NCBI GenBank assembly: GCA_005777235.1
Contig: SXND01000096.1
Location: forward strand, 1-64,000
Source: Pseudomonadota bacterium
GTDB taxonomy: Bacteria > Tectomicrobia > Entotheonellia > Entotheonellales > Entotheonellaceae
Reading direction: 5' to 3'
Length of the DNA stretch: 64,000 nucleotides
Positions 1-8,589 of the stretch are shown here, piece by piece; position 1 is the first letter of the stretch, and each line of letters opens with the position of its first letter. The notes beneath the pieces were generated by a model. The model had not been told where the DNA came from, did not search any database, and saw nothing but the letters and a program-made list of their open reading frames with translations. A program made the position numbers and the translations under genes.

Positions 1-3000
1 GGCGGCGGTGGCGGCGGTGGCGGTGGCGGCTCGGCCGTGGTGCTTGGCATCACCCTCCCGCCCACGCTGGCGCATCCCGAGGGCCAGACCATCCCAGGGG
101 TGATCATCTTCGATGGCCGTATCAAGACCTTGAAAGAGTTCTTCCAGGCCACCCTGCGCATTTTTAATGCTTCAGACAGTTTTCACCTCACCGACGTGGG
201 CGCCGATATGCGTGTGCCAGCCGGGCTCAGCCCGGTGCGTGCCGGGCAGGGCAGCGATGTGGCCACCATCACCACCGCGGATGCCGTGGATCATCTCACC
301 CTCGGCACCATCCTGCCCGGTGCGACGGGGACCGGGCAATTTATCCTGCGTGGCGACAGCATTGGTACCCATGACGTCACGGTCGATTTCGTTGGTTTTA
401 TTACTGGCGGAGGACTGCCACAGCCGGTGCCCTTTAGTGGCAGTCGCAGCACCAGTGTCCAGGTCTTTGGTCCGCCAGAACTGGCCGTGATGGTGCATCA
501 TCCCAGTAACCCGCAAGGCCCTGATGTGGCCCTTAATGAGATCTACCAACTGACCATCGACATCACCAACCGCTCCGCACGGCCAGCCCTCTATACCAGC
601 CTCGAACTGGTCGGCGGTGGCCGTATCGAGCTCGTCGATGACCAGGGCGCCCTACTGCCCGACAACCGGGCCATCCGCACCCTGGGCCAGATCCAGGCCG
701 GGCAGACGGTCTCTGCGGCCTTCCTGGTGCGCTCGCTGGTGCAGGGCGAGATCATTGCCTGCCAGGCGGTGGCCAGTGAAAACGTCATGTTGACCGTTGA
801 TACCGGCCCTGGCGGCACCGACTGTCTGGTCGCCAACACCATTCCGGCGCAGTTCACCCCGCCAGCGCCCGGCGCACCGCCCGTGGTCCTGGCCATTAAT
901 CCGCTCAATGGACAGCCCAATGTGCCGCTGACGGCCTCGGTCCTCGCCACCTTGACGCCGCACACGGCCTGTCTGGAGCCGGATCGTTTTACCAACGTCG
1001 TCACGGCGCCGATCAACCCGCAGAATCCCGCCCAGGGCCTCCAGGTCATTGCGGCTGATCTCGTGCAAGCGGGCACGTTTTATCTGGAGGAACTTGATGC
1101 CTTCGGACAACCGGTGCGTCATGTCCCCACCGCGTTGACGCTGGTCAACAGCAATGCGCCTGACACCACGACCGCGGTGTTGCGTCTCGGGCTCGAGCAG
1201 CCGCTGAGCCAGGCATTTCTCCGGCCCGAGACCACGTACCGGGCCACGCTGGTCGGGACCAGTAGCGCGGTTGGCGGACGCGCCGTGTGCCGGGCGGCTG
1301 CCGGGGCGCAGTTGGCGACAACCTTTAGCTGGACGTTTTCGACGGCCCAGCTCTGCACGGGTGCCACGCCGCCCATCGCGACCCTGCTCACGCCGACGGA
1401 TGGCGCCATCGAGCAGCCACTGAATACGGCCATTGTGGTGCTGTTTAGCCATGGCATGGACACCGGGAGCGTCCGTGTTGACCCGGCCAATCCCCTGGCC
1501 GGGAGTGTGGTCGTCCTGGCGGGCGCCACCGTGGCCGGCGGTGATCTCACCGGCGGCACCCTCGTACCCGGCACCCTGGCCTTCAGTGACCAGGTGCGGC
1601 GCTTGACCTTCACCCCTGCCGGGCCGCTGCCAGCCAACACCGACATCTTCGTGCGCCTCACCGACGACCTGCGTGACACCTGTGGCAACCCCTTACAAAC
1701 GCCACCGGTGGGCGTGCGGCTCTTGAGCTTCCGTACAATCCCGCCCGACAGCACCGCGCCGACGGCGCCGCAGGTCAATCCCGTGCCGCCACTGACCAAT
1801 CAGGCCAGTGTGCCAGTGAGCGGCACCGCGGAGCCTGCCTCTGTGGTGGCGCTCACCGGCGGTGTGGCCCCCGCCACCGTCCAGGCCGCACCGAGCACCG
1901 GCCTCTTCAGCATCATGGCGCCCCTGACACCGGACAGTAGTAACACGCTGCAGGTGATTGCCACGGATGCCTCCGGCAATGCCTCGCCGGCCACGACGCG
2001 GGACATCCATGGCAGTCCGCTGGTGGTCTTTTACGATGCGACCCGTCCTCAGGCCGTCGGGGTGAGCATTCCCAACGGCGCCACCAATGTGCCGCAGAAC
2101 GCCTCGATCAGCGTGCTGTTCAATGAGGTGATCGATCCGGCCACGGTGAACAGTCTGAATGCCGCGCTCAGCAGTGGCGCCGCCATTCCTGGCAGTTTGA
2201 CCCTGAATGGCTCGACCGGCTTTACCTTCACCCCAACGCAACCCCTCGCCCTCAATCAAACATACACCCTCAGCCTGCGGGCCAATGGCATTCGCGACCT
2301 GGCGGGCCATGGCCTGGCGACCGCGTTTACCAGCACCTTCAGCACCACGGCGGTCCCAGCGCCAACGCTGGCCAGCCTGACGCCAACCAGTGGCCTGCGT
2401 GGTACGACCTTGGAAGTGACTTTTACAGGGACGAACCTGGCCACGACCACCGGCATCATTTCCGGCAATGTGGGGATCAGTGGCGCCATCGTGAGTGCCA
2501 CGGCCACCACGGTGGTGGCGAACATCACGATCACGCCGACCGCGTCACTCGGTGCCACCACCCTCGGCCTGACGACAACCGGTGGCAGTGCCAGTCGGCC
2601 GTTTACCGTCCTGCAAGAGCCCCCGACGCTAGCGGCTATCCTGCCAGCCAGCGGTAGGCAGAATAGTAGCGTCACCGCGCAACTGACGGGGACTGGACTG
2701 TCCCCCCTGACGTCGCTCACCATGGATGGCACCGGCGTGAACCTGGTGCAGCTTGGGGGCGGAAGCAGTACACTACTGAACGTGCGCTTTGACATTGCCC
2801 TTGATGCGCCGGTGGGACCACGCACGGTCACGGTCACCACGCCCGGTGGGGCGGCCAGCGGCACGTTCACCGTGCTGGCACGCGTGCCAATCCTGACGTT
2901 GACCCCAGAAACGCTGGCCACCCTCACCCGTAGCCAGGTCGTGTTCACCGTCACCCTGGATGCTCCGGCCAGTCAAGGTGGTCAACAGGTCGATCTGCTG

Positions 3001-4122
3001 AGCAGTGATAGCGCCATCGCCAGTGTGCCCAGCAGTGTGCTCGTACCCGCTGGCGCCACCAGCACGCCAGTCTCTGTGACCGCAGCAATCCAGGCCGGTA
3101 CGGCAACCATCGCGGCCTCGGCCCCTGGCGCCAGCGGCGATAGCAGTGCGGTGACGGTGGCGCTGCGGGATTTCACCCTCTCCAATCCCTCGGTGCGGCT
3201 GGGCCAGACCGTGGCGGCGACGCTGACCCTGGCGCAACCGGCCCCGCCGGGCGGCGCCACCTTTGCCTTGTCTGTGGCCAACCCCAGTGTGGTCACGGTC
3301 ACGCCGTCTGCCCTCGCCATTACTGAGGGCCAGAGCAGCGCCACGTTCAACATCACGGGCGGCGCCACACCCGGGACGACCAGCGTCACGGTGGATGGCC
3401 GGGCCAGTGGGTATCTCCAGAAAACCCTCAACCTGTCGACCGAGGGGGCGCTCAGCCTGACCCTGCTGGGCAGCCATGCGGTGCCGCTGGGAGGCGTGGC
3501 TACCCTGCAAGTGCGTCTGCCCGCACCAGCCCCTGGTGGTGGGGTGAGCGTGAGTGTCAGTAGCGATAACGCTGGCATTATCCGGGTCAACTCCCCGAGC
3601 ACCATCACCATCCCCAGCGGCAGCGCCCTGGGTCAGGTGACGGTGAGCGGCCTCACGGCTGGCAGTACCACGGTGCGTGCCAGTGCGGCGGGTTTTGTGA
3701 GTGGGGCGCTGCTGCTGTTCAGTTTTAACAGTGCCGACGATCCAGATTTTGACGGCTTACCCAGTGCAGAGGAAGTGGCGCGCGGCACCAATCCTGCCAA
3801 TCACGATAGCGACGGGGATGGCTTCAGTGATGGTATTGAAGTGACGGAGGGCTCTAACCCACTTGATGCCAGCAGCATCCCACCGAGCCTGCGGATGGGA
3901 CGGCTGATCAGTGTGCAGAATCTGGTTGTCCCAGGTGTCGAGAGTGGGCAGGTGACGGGGGAGCTGGTCTCGGTGCAGAATCAAGCGGCACCCGGGCTGG
4001 AGTTGGGGCAGGTCAGCATGCTGCTCTCGGTCTACAACGCCTCCGGCCCAGGGTTAGAGAATGGCCGGGCCACACAGTTTTTCTCGGTGTGCCGGCTTGG
4101 CGGGGGTGTTCCATGTCCCTAG
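1..4122 (+). CDS. Giant Ig-like/IPT-repeat surface protein, 5' end outside window
   Basis: The reading frame is open from base 1. It enters with ten glycine codons (a Gly linker), so the first GTG at 37 is not a convincing start and the gene is 5'-partial. At least 1,373 residues are visible. Several Big_5/SbsA-like Ig modules carry the 'P-N-G-x-T-N-V-P' signature (around residues 290, 455 and 680 counted from 37). Two IPT/TIG modules follow ('LTPTSGLRGT', 'ILPASGRQNS', around 790-960), then further beta-sandwich repeats. A thrombospondin-type-3 calcium-binding segment ('DSDGDGFSDG') lies near 1,255. The C-terminus has three roughly 20-residue repeats of pattern SV-x-N-x3-PG-x-E-x-G. The protein is probably exported and adhesive or structural. 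No anchor is visible. The stop TAG (4120-4122) lies inside a TA-flanked element, so the original protein may have been longer. Confidence 0.85.
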   Translation, partial: GGGGGGGGGGSAVVLGITLPPTLAHPEGQTIPGVIIFDGRIKTLKEFFQATLRIFNASDSFHLTDVGADMRVPAGLSPVRAGQGSDVATITTADAVDHLTLGTILPGATGTGQFILRGDSIGTHDVTVDFVGFITGGGLPQPVPFSGSRSTSVQVFGPPELAVMVHHPSNPQGPDVALNEIYQLTIDITNRSARPALYTSLELVGGGRIELVDDQGALLPDNRAIRTLGQIQAGQTVSAAFLVRSLVQGEIIACQAVASENVMLTVDTGPGGTDCLVANTIPAQFTPPAPGAPPVVLAINPLNGQPNVPLTASVLATLTPHTACLEPDRFTNVVTAPINPQNPAQGLQVIAADLVQAGTFYLEELDAFGQPVRHVPTALTLVNSNAPDTTTAVLRLGLEQPLSQAFLRPETTYRATLVGTSSAVGGRAVCRAAAGAQLATTFSWTFSTAQLCTGATPPIATLLTPTDGAIEQPLNTAIVVLFSHGMDTGSVRVDPANPLAGSVVVLAGATVAGGDLTGGTLVPGTLAFSDQVRRLTFTPAGPLPANTDIFVRLTDDLRDTCGNPLQTPPVGVRLLSFRTIPPDSTAPTAPQVNPVPPLTNQASVPVSGTAEPASVVALTGGVAPATVQAAPSTGLFSIMAPLTPDSSNTLQVIATDASGNASPATTRDIHGSPLVVFYDATRPQAVGVSIPNGATNVPQNASISVLFNEVIDPATVNSLNAALSSGAAIPGSLTLNGSTGFTFTPTQPLALNQTYTLSLRANGIRDLAGHGLATAFTSTFSTTAVPAPTLASLTPTSGLRGTTLEVTFTGTNLATTTGIISGNVGISGAIVSATATTVVANITITPTASLGATTLGLTTTGGSASRPFTVLQEPPTLAAILPASGRQNSSVTAQLTGTGLSPLTSLTMDGTGVNLVQLGGGSSTLLNVRFDIALDAPVGPRTVTVTTPGGAASGTFTVLARVPILTLTPETLATLTRSQVVFTVTLDAPASQGGQQVDLLSSDSAIASVPSSVLVPAGATSTPVSVTAAIQAGTATIAASAPGASGDSSAVTVALRDFTLSNPSVRLGQTVAATLTLAQPAPPGGATFALSVANPSVVTVTPSALAITEGQSSATFNITGGATPGTTSVTVDGRASGYLQKTLNLSTEGALSLTLLGSHAVPLGGVATLQVRLPAPAPGGGVSVSVSSDNAGIIRVNSPSTITIPSGSALGQVTVSGLTAGSTTVRASAAGFVSGALLLFSFNSADDPDFDGLPSAEEVARGTNPANHDSDGDGFSDGIEVTEGSNPLDASSIPPSLRMGRLISVQNLVVPGVESGQVTGELVSVQNQAAPGLELGQVSMLLSVYNASGPGLENGRATQFFSVCRLGGGVPCP

Positions 4123-4261
4123 ATGTCCGTTTCATAAATACGCTACCAGTTCTCCAGGGTTTTTCCTGGGAGCGCCACGCTCCAGCGTGGCTTCGGGAGC
4201 CGGGCTGGAGCCCGGCGTTCCCAGGGGGGCACTGGCGCAGGACTTACGAAATGGACATCTA
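4120..4261. mobile_element. 142-bp TA-flanked MITE-like element, copy 1
   Basis: The ends are inverted repeats reading CTAGATGTCCGTTTCATAA on the left and, reverse-complemented, CTAGATGTCCATTTCGTAA on the right. TA dinucleotides lie at both tips (4120-4121 and 4260-4261). The centre (4165-4225) is a perfect-looking hairpin bounded by CCTGGG/CCCAGG. There is no ORF. TA duplication and terminal inverted repeats are the pattern of IS630/Tc1-type MITEs; that assignment is inference. An equally long relative lies at 55609-55750. The left tip supplies the TAG stop of the upstream surface-protein gene. Confidence 0.75.
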
Positions 4262-4390
4262 GTGCACTTCCACAGCTCCTCTTGTGCAATGGCCTGTTCC
4301 TGGGAGCGCGGGCGTCCCGCCCGCTCCGAAGGCGGGCGAGACGCCCGCGCTCCCAGGGATGGCCCCAAGCACTCCGGTGGAGATGCACTA
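4260..4390. mobile_element. 131-bp TA-flanked MITE-like element with different tips
   Basis: It begins at the same TA where the preceding element ends. The tips are TAGTGCACTTCCAC and, reverse-complemented, TAGTGCATCTCCAC. The core hairpin 4299-4357 is the GGGAGCGCGGGCGTC palindrome found elsewhere in the window, not the core of copy 1. The element is non-coding and abuts the leader of the Gly-rich gene starting at 4482, so it may act as a bidirectional terminator (inference). Confidence 0.65.
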
Positions 4391-4481
4391 AGAGAGGCTC
4401 TGTACACTCAAGGCGCGAGCGTACAGCACGTGTTGACCTTTTTACACACGCAGAGGATTCCCTGCAGAGAGGAGATGTCTC

Positions 4482-5789
4482 ATGCCCTATCGCTACAAAG
4501 CCATCATGCAAGGCGTCACACACGCCGGATTGAGTCTGGCCCTGGCCTTATGTCTGCCCTGGAGTGGCGTGGCCACCGCGCAACCGGCCTTCAACAGCGG
4601 CTCAGACGGCTCGGAGGGGGCTCTCACGATCACCACCCCCGGCACATATCAATTCTTTGACCCTGCCAGTATGGGCCGTCAGCTCGATCCTGACGGCGAT
4701 GGAGTGTATCACTTTACCACGATCACCATTGCTTCGGGCGTCACGATCGATATGACCAGGTCGCTGCACGGGCCAGTGGTCTGGCTCGCCACCGGGGCCG
4801 TACAAATTAATGGGCTGATTGATCTGAATGGCAGCAATGGGCATCCCGATGGCAACGGGCAATCCAATGCGGTGGTTGCCATGCCAGGGGCAGGGGGGTT
4901 TGCGGGTGGCCCTGCGGCGCGCTTCAACACCCCAGCCCAAGCCGGCGGCGGGCCAGGTGGGGGTCAGGTCCACTCGGTGGTCACTGGCGGCGGCGGTGGC
5001 GCTGGCCATGTCGGTCCCGGCGGCAACGGTGCCGCAGGTGGTGGTGTCCTGGAAGGGAGTGGGCGCGCCTATGGCAATGCCTTTCTCCTACCGTTGCTTG
5101 GTGGCTCCGGCGGCGCCGGAGGCGGGCACAACGGCGGCAGCTTGTATGGTGCCGGGGGCGGTGCCGGAGGTGGAGCGATCCTGATTGCCAGTAGCGACAG
5201 GATTCTGGTGGATGGGACGATCCGTACGAACGGGGGTGGCGGCCATGTCTTATTCAATGGAGGTGCTTCTGGGGGCGGTGGCGGCAGCGGTGGAAGCATT
5301 CGTTTAATCGCACCCATCGTTAGCGGTGGTGGCACACTCTCGGTCAATGGGGGTAGTTCAAACGGTTCTCTTCCTGGCGGCGCTGGCTCCCCAGGTCGTC
5401 TCCGTGTCGAAGCGTTTCAGATTGGCCTTACAGGCCCAACAGGCTCGGCCACGTTCGCGACGCCAGGCGTGGTCTTCTTGCCGTCCAGCCGCCAGCCCGT
5501 GCGAATCGTCAGAATTGGCGATGTGCTGGTCCCAGAGAATCCAACGGGCAGCCTGAGCAACGCCGATGTAGTGCTGGAGGCGAACACCCCCACCACGCTC
5601 GAAATTGCCGCGCGTGGCGTGCCACCCGGCACCGTGGTGCGCATCACCGTGCTGTTCGACTTCACGGAAGCGCTGACGTTCAACTCCACACCGCTGTCCG
5701 GCACGCTGGCGTCTTCCACGGCCACGGCGGTGGTGACCATTCCACACGGCTTCTCGCAATTCCTGGTGGAAGCCAACTGGACCCCGTGA
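4482..5789 (+). CDS. Secreted glycine-rich protein
   Basis: The product is 435 residues. The start is chosen at ATG 4482 behind the GAGAGGAGA ribosome site at 4467-4475. An N-terminal signal peptide (about residues 9-33) ends near 'GVATAQ'. The middle (about 130-310) is extremely Gly-rich with short repeats such as GGGAGGGA. The C-terminal 120 residues form a non-repetitive beta-rich domain ending 'FLVEANWTP'. The function is unknown; a parallel-beta or cell-surface structural role is inference. From about residue 168 to the stop, and for 270 bp beyond, the DNA is duplicated at 7494-8573, where the copy lacks the signal peptide. An inverted-repeat element starts 15 bp after the stop. Confidence 0.8.
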   Translation: MPYRYKAIMQGVTHAGLSLALALCLPWSGVATAQPAFNSGSDGSEGALTITTPGTYQFFDPASMGRQLDPDGDGVYHFTTITIASGVTIDMTRSLHGPVVWLATGAVQINGLIDLNGSNGHPDGNGQSNAVVAMPGAGGFAGGPAARFNTPAQAGGGPGGGQVHSVVTGGGGGAGHVGPGGNGAAGGGVLEGSGRAYGNAFLLPLLGGSGGAGGGHNGGSLYGAGGGAGGGAILIASSDRILVDGTIRTNGGGGHVLFNGGASGGGGGSGGSIRLIAPIVSGGGTLSVNGGSSNGSLPGGAGSPGRLRVEAFQIGLTGPTGSATFATPGVVFLPSSRQPVRIVRIGDVLVPENPTGSLSNADVVLEANTPTTLEIAARGVPPGTVVRITVLFDFTEALTFNSTPLSGTLASSTATAVVTIPHGFSQFLVEANWTP

Positions 5790-5804
5790 GCCACGGCGCG
5801 CCGG

Positions 5805-5946
5805 CAGGGTCATGCAGTTGTCGATGGTGGCGCGACAGGTGCCTGGGAGCGCGGGCATCTCGCCCGCATCCGGAGTGGGCGAGACGCCCGCGCTCCCAGG
5901 AAAACGGCTCTGTCTCTTGCCCACACTGGACAACTCAATGACCCTA
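5805..5946. mobile_element. 142-bp MITE-like element (CAGGGTCAT/TAGGGTCAT tips), copy 1
   Basis: The outer arms CAGGGTCATGCAGTTGTC and, reverse-complemented from the right, TAGGGTCATTGAGTTGTC are near-identical inverted repeats. The core hairpin 5842-5900 is bounded by CCTGGG/CCCAGG and holds the GCGGGCRTCTCGCCCGC palindrome. It is the same total length as the elements at 4120 and 55609 but has different arms. A second copy, part of a larger duplication, lies at 8315-8456. It is non-coding. Confidence 0.65.
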
Positions 5947-6105
5947 CACGCACGCGGTCTGGTACCGACGCCAGACCGCCGGCGGTTGCCAGATGCGGCG
6001 CCTCCGTGACGGTACGGCGGCACGACCAGTTGTCCACCCTCCGCCGGCGTGCTATGGTGATGGGCATACGGTCATGGATACAAGGGTCATTGGAGACGAC
6101 GCAAC

Positions 6106-6246
6106 ATGGCAACATCGCAGGGCAAGACAATCCTCGCACCGCTTAGCGCTCCAGAAGACCTGCTGGCGGCTGAGACGCAGGTGTTTCGTCAGGAACGTAC
6201 CCAGCTTCTCCGGCGTTATACCGGACAATTTGTCGTCCTTTATTAG
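6106..6246 (+). pseudogene. 46-codon ORF, probably a truncated small-protein (DUF5678-like) gene
   Basis: An ATG at 6106 follows GGAG (6092-6095) at normal spacing and opens a 46-residue reading frame ending TAG 6244-6246. The product runs 'LLAAETQVFRQERTQLL' then 'YTGQFVVLY' and stops. That pattern (charged helix, then Y-x-G-Q-F-V) resembles the N-terminal half of short DUF5678-type proteins, which normally continue with another 40 or so residues. I infer truncation. It lies 26 bp upstream of the Phd antitoxin gene and could also be an intact leader ORF. Confidence 0.4.
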
Positions 6247-6271
6247 AGGCGTGATGTAGAGGTGCAGTGCT

Positions 6272-6499
6272 ATGCATCATATTGATCTTCATGAAGCAAA
6301 ACAGCATTTGGCCGACTTCATCGACATGGCGCTTGGCGGTGAAGAGATTGTCATCACCCAAGACGAAAAACCTGTGCTGACACTCATACGTGTCGCAGCA
6401 CCCAAAGCGCGCCGCAAAGCTGGGAGCGCCAAAGGTTTGATTACCATGGCGAGTGATTTTGATGCCCCACTTGAGGATTTCCGAGCCTATATGCAATGA
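6272..6499 (+). CDS. Phd/YefM-type antitoxin
   Basis: This 75-residue protein begins 'MHHIDLHEAKQHLADF', the Phd/YefM N-terminal DNA-binding pattern, followed by 'EEIVITQDEKPVLTL'. The C-terminal tail ('FDAPLEDFRAYM') is the usual toxin-wrapping extension. Its stop overlaps the start of the PIN toxin gene by four bases (ATGA at 6496-6499), which implies translational coupling. The pair would autoregulate its own promoter, as known for the family. A close relative with the same tail lies at 16189-16416. Confidence 0.9.
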   Translation: MHHIDLHEAKQHLADFIDMALGGEEIVITQDEKPVLTLIRVAAPKARRKAGSAKGLITMASDFDAPLEDFRAYMQ

Positions 6500-6879
6500 A
6501 ACTTCTTCTTGATACCCATACCTTTCTGTGGTTCCTTGATGACAGCCCACAGCTCAGTCACCAGGGGAAAGACCTCCTGGAGGCCGACAATGCATTGTGG
6601 CTCAGCGTCGCGAGTCTGTGGGAAATCGCCATCAAGTTGCAGCTCGGCAAACTGACAGTGGCGGTGCCAATCGAGGGGCTCATGACCCAACAGCTCACAC
6701 GGGATGATATTGAACTCTTACCAATCACCATAGCACCGCTCATTGTCGTGTCGACCTTGCCTTTGCACCATCGTGATCCGTTTGATCGCTTGCTGATTGC
6801 CCAGGCTATCGTTGAACAGATGCCCATTGTGAGTGCCGACCCTGCATTGGATGCGTATCCTATACAGCGCTTCTGGTAA
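6496..6879 (+). CDS. PIN-domain ribonuclease toxin (VapC-like)
   Basis: This 127-residue single PIN domain starts 'MKLLLDTHTFLWF', with the first metal-binding Asp in LLLDTHT. A Glu follows in 'SLWEIAIK', and the late acidic residues are in 'HRDPFDRLLIAQA'. This is the type II PIN layout usually paired with Phd/YefM antitoxins. Known family members cleave RNA with Mg2+ and inhibit growth when unneutralised. All expected acidic residues are present, so the toxin should be active. It is coupled to the antitoxin gene upstream. Confidence 0.9.
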   Translation: MKLLLDTHTFLWFLDDSPQLSHQGKDLLEADNALWLSVASLWEIAIKLQLGKLTVAVPIEGLMTQQLTRDDIELLPITIAPLIVVSTLPLHHRDPFDRLLIAQAIVEQMPIVSADPALDAYPIQRFW

Positions 6880-6968
6880 GCACTCCGATGCCGGCACCAC
6901 GGCCTGCTCGCGCGGTAGATACAGCTCCTCGAGCCCGAGTCCGAAGACAAATACCCGAGGCCAATGCC

Positions 6969-7421
6969 ATGTCTGTGCCAGATCCCAGGCCTAACCATCA
7001 CGTGCAAGCGACTGGAAAGAGCCTGACGCGTGGCGTGCAGCACTGTGTCACACCTGCCCATCGGGGGCATCCGGCAAACCCTACATGCCCGAGAGCCCGG
7101 TGGCCTCTACGCGTCTGCCACGCCTTGATGCTCCTACTGGCCTCACTGTCTCCCGTCTGGGCCGATACCGAATTGGTCGCCTCCGTGCCGTCCGCACACC
7201 TGCAAGCGGTCACCGAGTTGGGCACGGTCGACATCCCCGCAGTGGGGCGGGTCACCGTGACCGCGCAGCGGGACGGTGCTCGCGTGCTGCTCCAGGCCAC
7301 CAATCCCGCTGGCAGCATCATTGGGCGGGCCGAAACCGTTCTTGGCCTCCAGCACACCCCCTTGTACCTGCGGACCCCAGCCGGGCTGACCAGGCTGCTG
7401 ATTCGTTGGCAAGCCTCGTGA
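6969..7421 (+). CDS. Small secreted protein, copy 1 (start uncertain)
   Basis: The frame is open from 6888. I use ATG 6969, but no strong ribosome site decides it. The C-terminal 100 residues follow a hydrophobic signal-like stretch ending 'SPVWA' (cleavage expected before DTELV). They form a compact beta-rich domain ('VDIPAVGRVTVTAQ', 'GLTRLLIRWQAS'). The same protein occurs at 10088-10435 with only scattered differences, so a segment of about 350 bp is duplicated. The function is unknown. The longer N-terminus has biased composition and may not be translated. Confidence 0.6.
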   Translation: MSVPDPRPNHHVQATGKSLTRGVQHCVTPAHRGHPANPTCPRARWPLRVCHALMLLLASLSPVWADTELVASVPSAHLQAVTELGTVDIPAVGRVTVTAQRDGARVLLQATNPAGSIIGRAETVLGLQHTPLYLRTPAGLTRLLIRWQAS

Positions 7422-7468
7422 GGCCTGGTCCTCCACGAGAAGCACCCCGCGCACTGCTGCGTTGCAGC

Positions 7469-8299
7469 ATGACAGCATATATACCATCATCATCTGGCGG
7501 CGGCGGTGGCGCTGGCCATGTTGCTCCCGGTGGGAACGGTTCCGCAAGTGGTCTCCTGGCAGGGAGTGGACGCGCCTATGGCAATGCCTTTGTCCTGCCG
7601 TTGCTTGGTGGCTTAGGCGGCGCCGGCGGCTGGGCATACAGCGGCCTCTATGGCGCCGGGGGCGGTGCCGGAGGTGGAGCGATCCTGATTGCCAGTAGCG
7701 ACAGGATTCAGGTGAATGGCACGATCCGTGCGAACGGGGGTAATGGCGGGCTTATTGCCTCGAGTGGTAATGCGCCCGGTGGCGGTGGCGGCAGCAGTGG
7801 CAGCATGCGCTTGATCGCACCCAGCGTCAGCGTCAGCGGCACACTCTCGGCCAATGGGGGGAATGGCACAAGCAGTAATTTGCCCGGCGGCGCTGGTTCC
7901 GTTGGCCGTGTCCGTGTCGAAGCGTTTCAGGCTGCCCTGACAGGCTCGACAGGCCCCCTCGTGCTCTCGACGCCGGACGTGGTCTTCTTGCCGTCCAGCC
8001 GCCAGCCCGTGCGGATCGTCAGAGTAGGCGATGTGCTGGTCCCAGAAACGCCTACCGGCAGCCTGAGCAACGCCGATGTGGTGCTGGAGGCGGATACCCC
8101 CACCACGCTCGACATTGCCGCGCATGGCGTGCCACCGGGCACCGTAGTGCGTGTCACCGTGCTGTTCAACTCCACGGATACGCTGACGTTCCACTCCACA
8201 CCGCTGTCCGGCACGCTGGCGTCTTCCACGGCCACGGCGGTGGTGACGATTCCATACGGCTTCTCGCAATTCCTGGTGGAAGCCAATTGGACCCCGTGA
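7469..8299 (+). pseudogene. 5'-truncated duplicate of the Gly-rich secreted protein gene
   Basis: From the Gly-rich core onward, this 276-residue frame parallels the product of 4482-5789: 'GSGRAYGNAF', 'GAGGGAGGGAILIASSDRI', 'LPSSRQPVRIVR' and the end 'FLVEANWTP'. It lacks the first 165 or so residues including the signal peptide. The first in-frame ATG (7469) has no good ribosome site, and the frame continues upstream only through sequence that is out of frame with the preceding gene. I infer a partial duplication that cannot export its product unless fused. The frame itself is intact, so the copy is recent or under selection. Confidence 0.7.
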
Positions 8300-8314
8300 G
8301 CCACGGCGCGCCGG

Positions 8315-8456
8315 CAGGGTCATGCAGTTGTCGATGGTGGCGCGACAGGTGCCTGGGAGCGCGGGCGTCTCGCCCGCATCCGGAGCGGGCGAGACGCCCG
8401 CGCTCCCAGGAAAACGGCTCTGTCTCTTGCCCACACTGGACAACTCAATGACCCTA
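8315..8456. mobile_element. 142-bp MITE-like element, copy 2 of the CAGGGTCAT type
   Basis: It is nearly identical to 5805-5946, with the same arms and core hairpin (8352-8410). It lies in the same position relative to the stop codon of the duplicated Gly-rich gene. It was therefore copied as part of the larger segmental duplication rather than by independent insertion. Confidence 0.65.
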
Positions 8457-8589
8457 CACGCGCGCGGTCTGGTCCCGACGCCAGACCGCCAGCGGTTGCC
8501 AGGTGCGGCGCCTCTGTGACGGTACGGCGGCACGGCCAGTTGTCCACTCTCCGCCGGCGTGCTATGGTGATGCGCAGAGGAGATATGGT

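Noticed and set aside
37-37. GTG at 37 as true start of the giant surface protein
   Set aside because: The frame continues upstream through glycine codons to base 1 and no ribosome site or signal peptide is present.
5993-6259. 88-residue plus-strand frame overlapping the 46-codon ORF
   Set aside because: Basic, compositionally biased and mostly in MITE-adjacent repeat DNA. The 6106 frame has the better ribosome site and a protein-like pattern.
7085-7468. N-terminal extension of the truncated Gly-rich copy
   Set aside because: It runs out of frame through the conserved secreted-protein gene and has the composition of an alternative-frame shadow.
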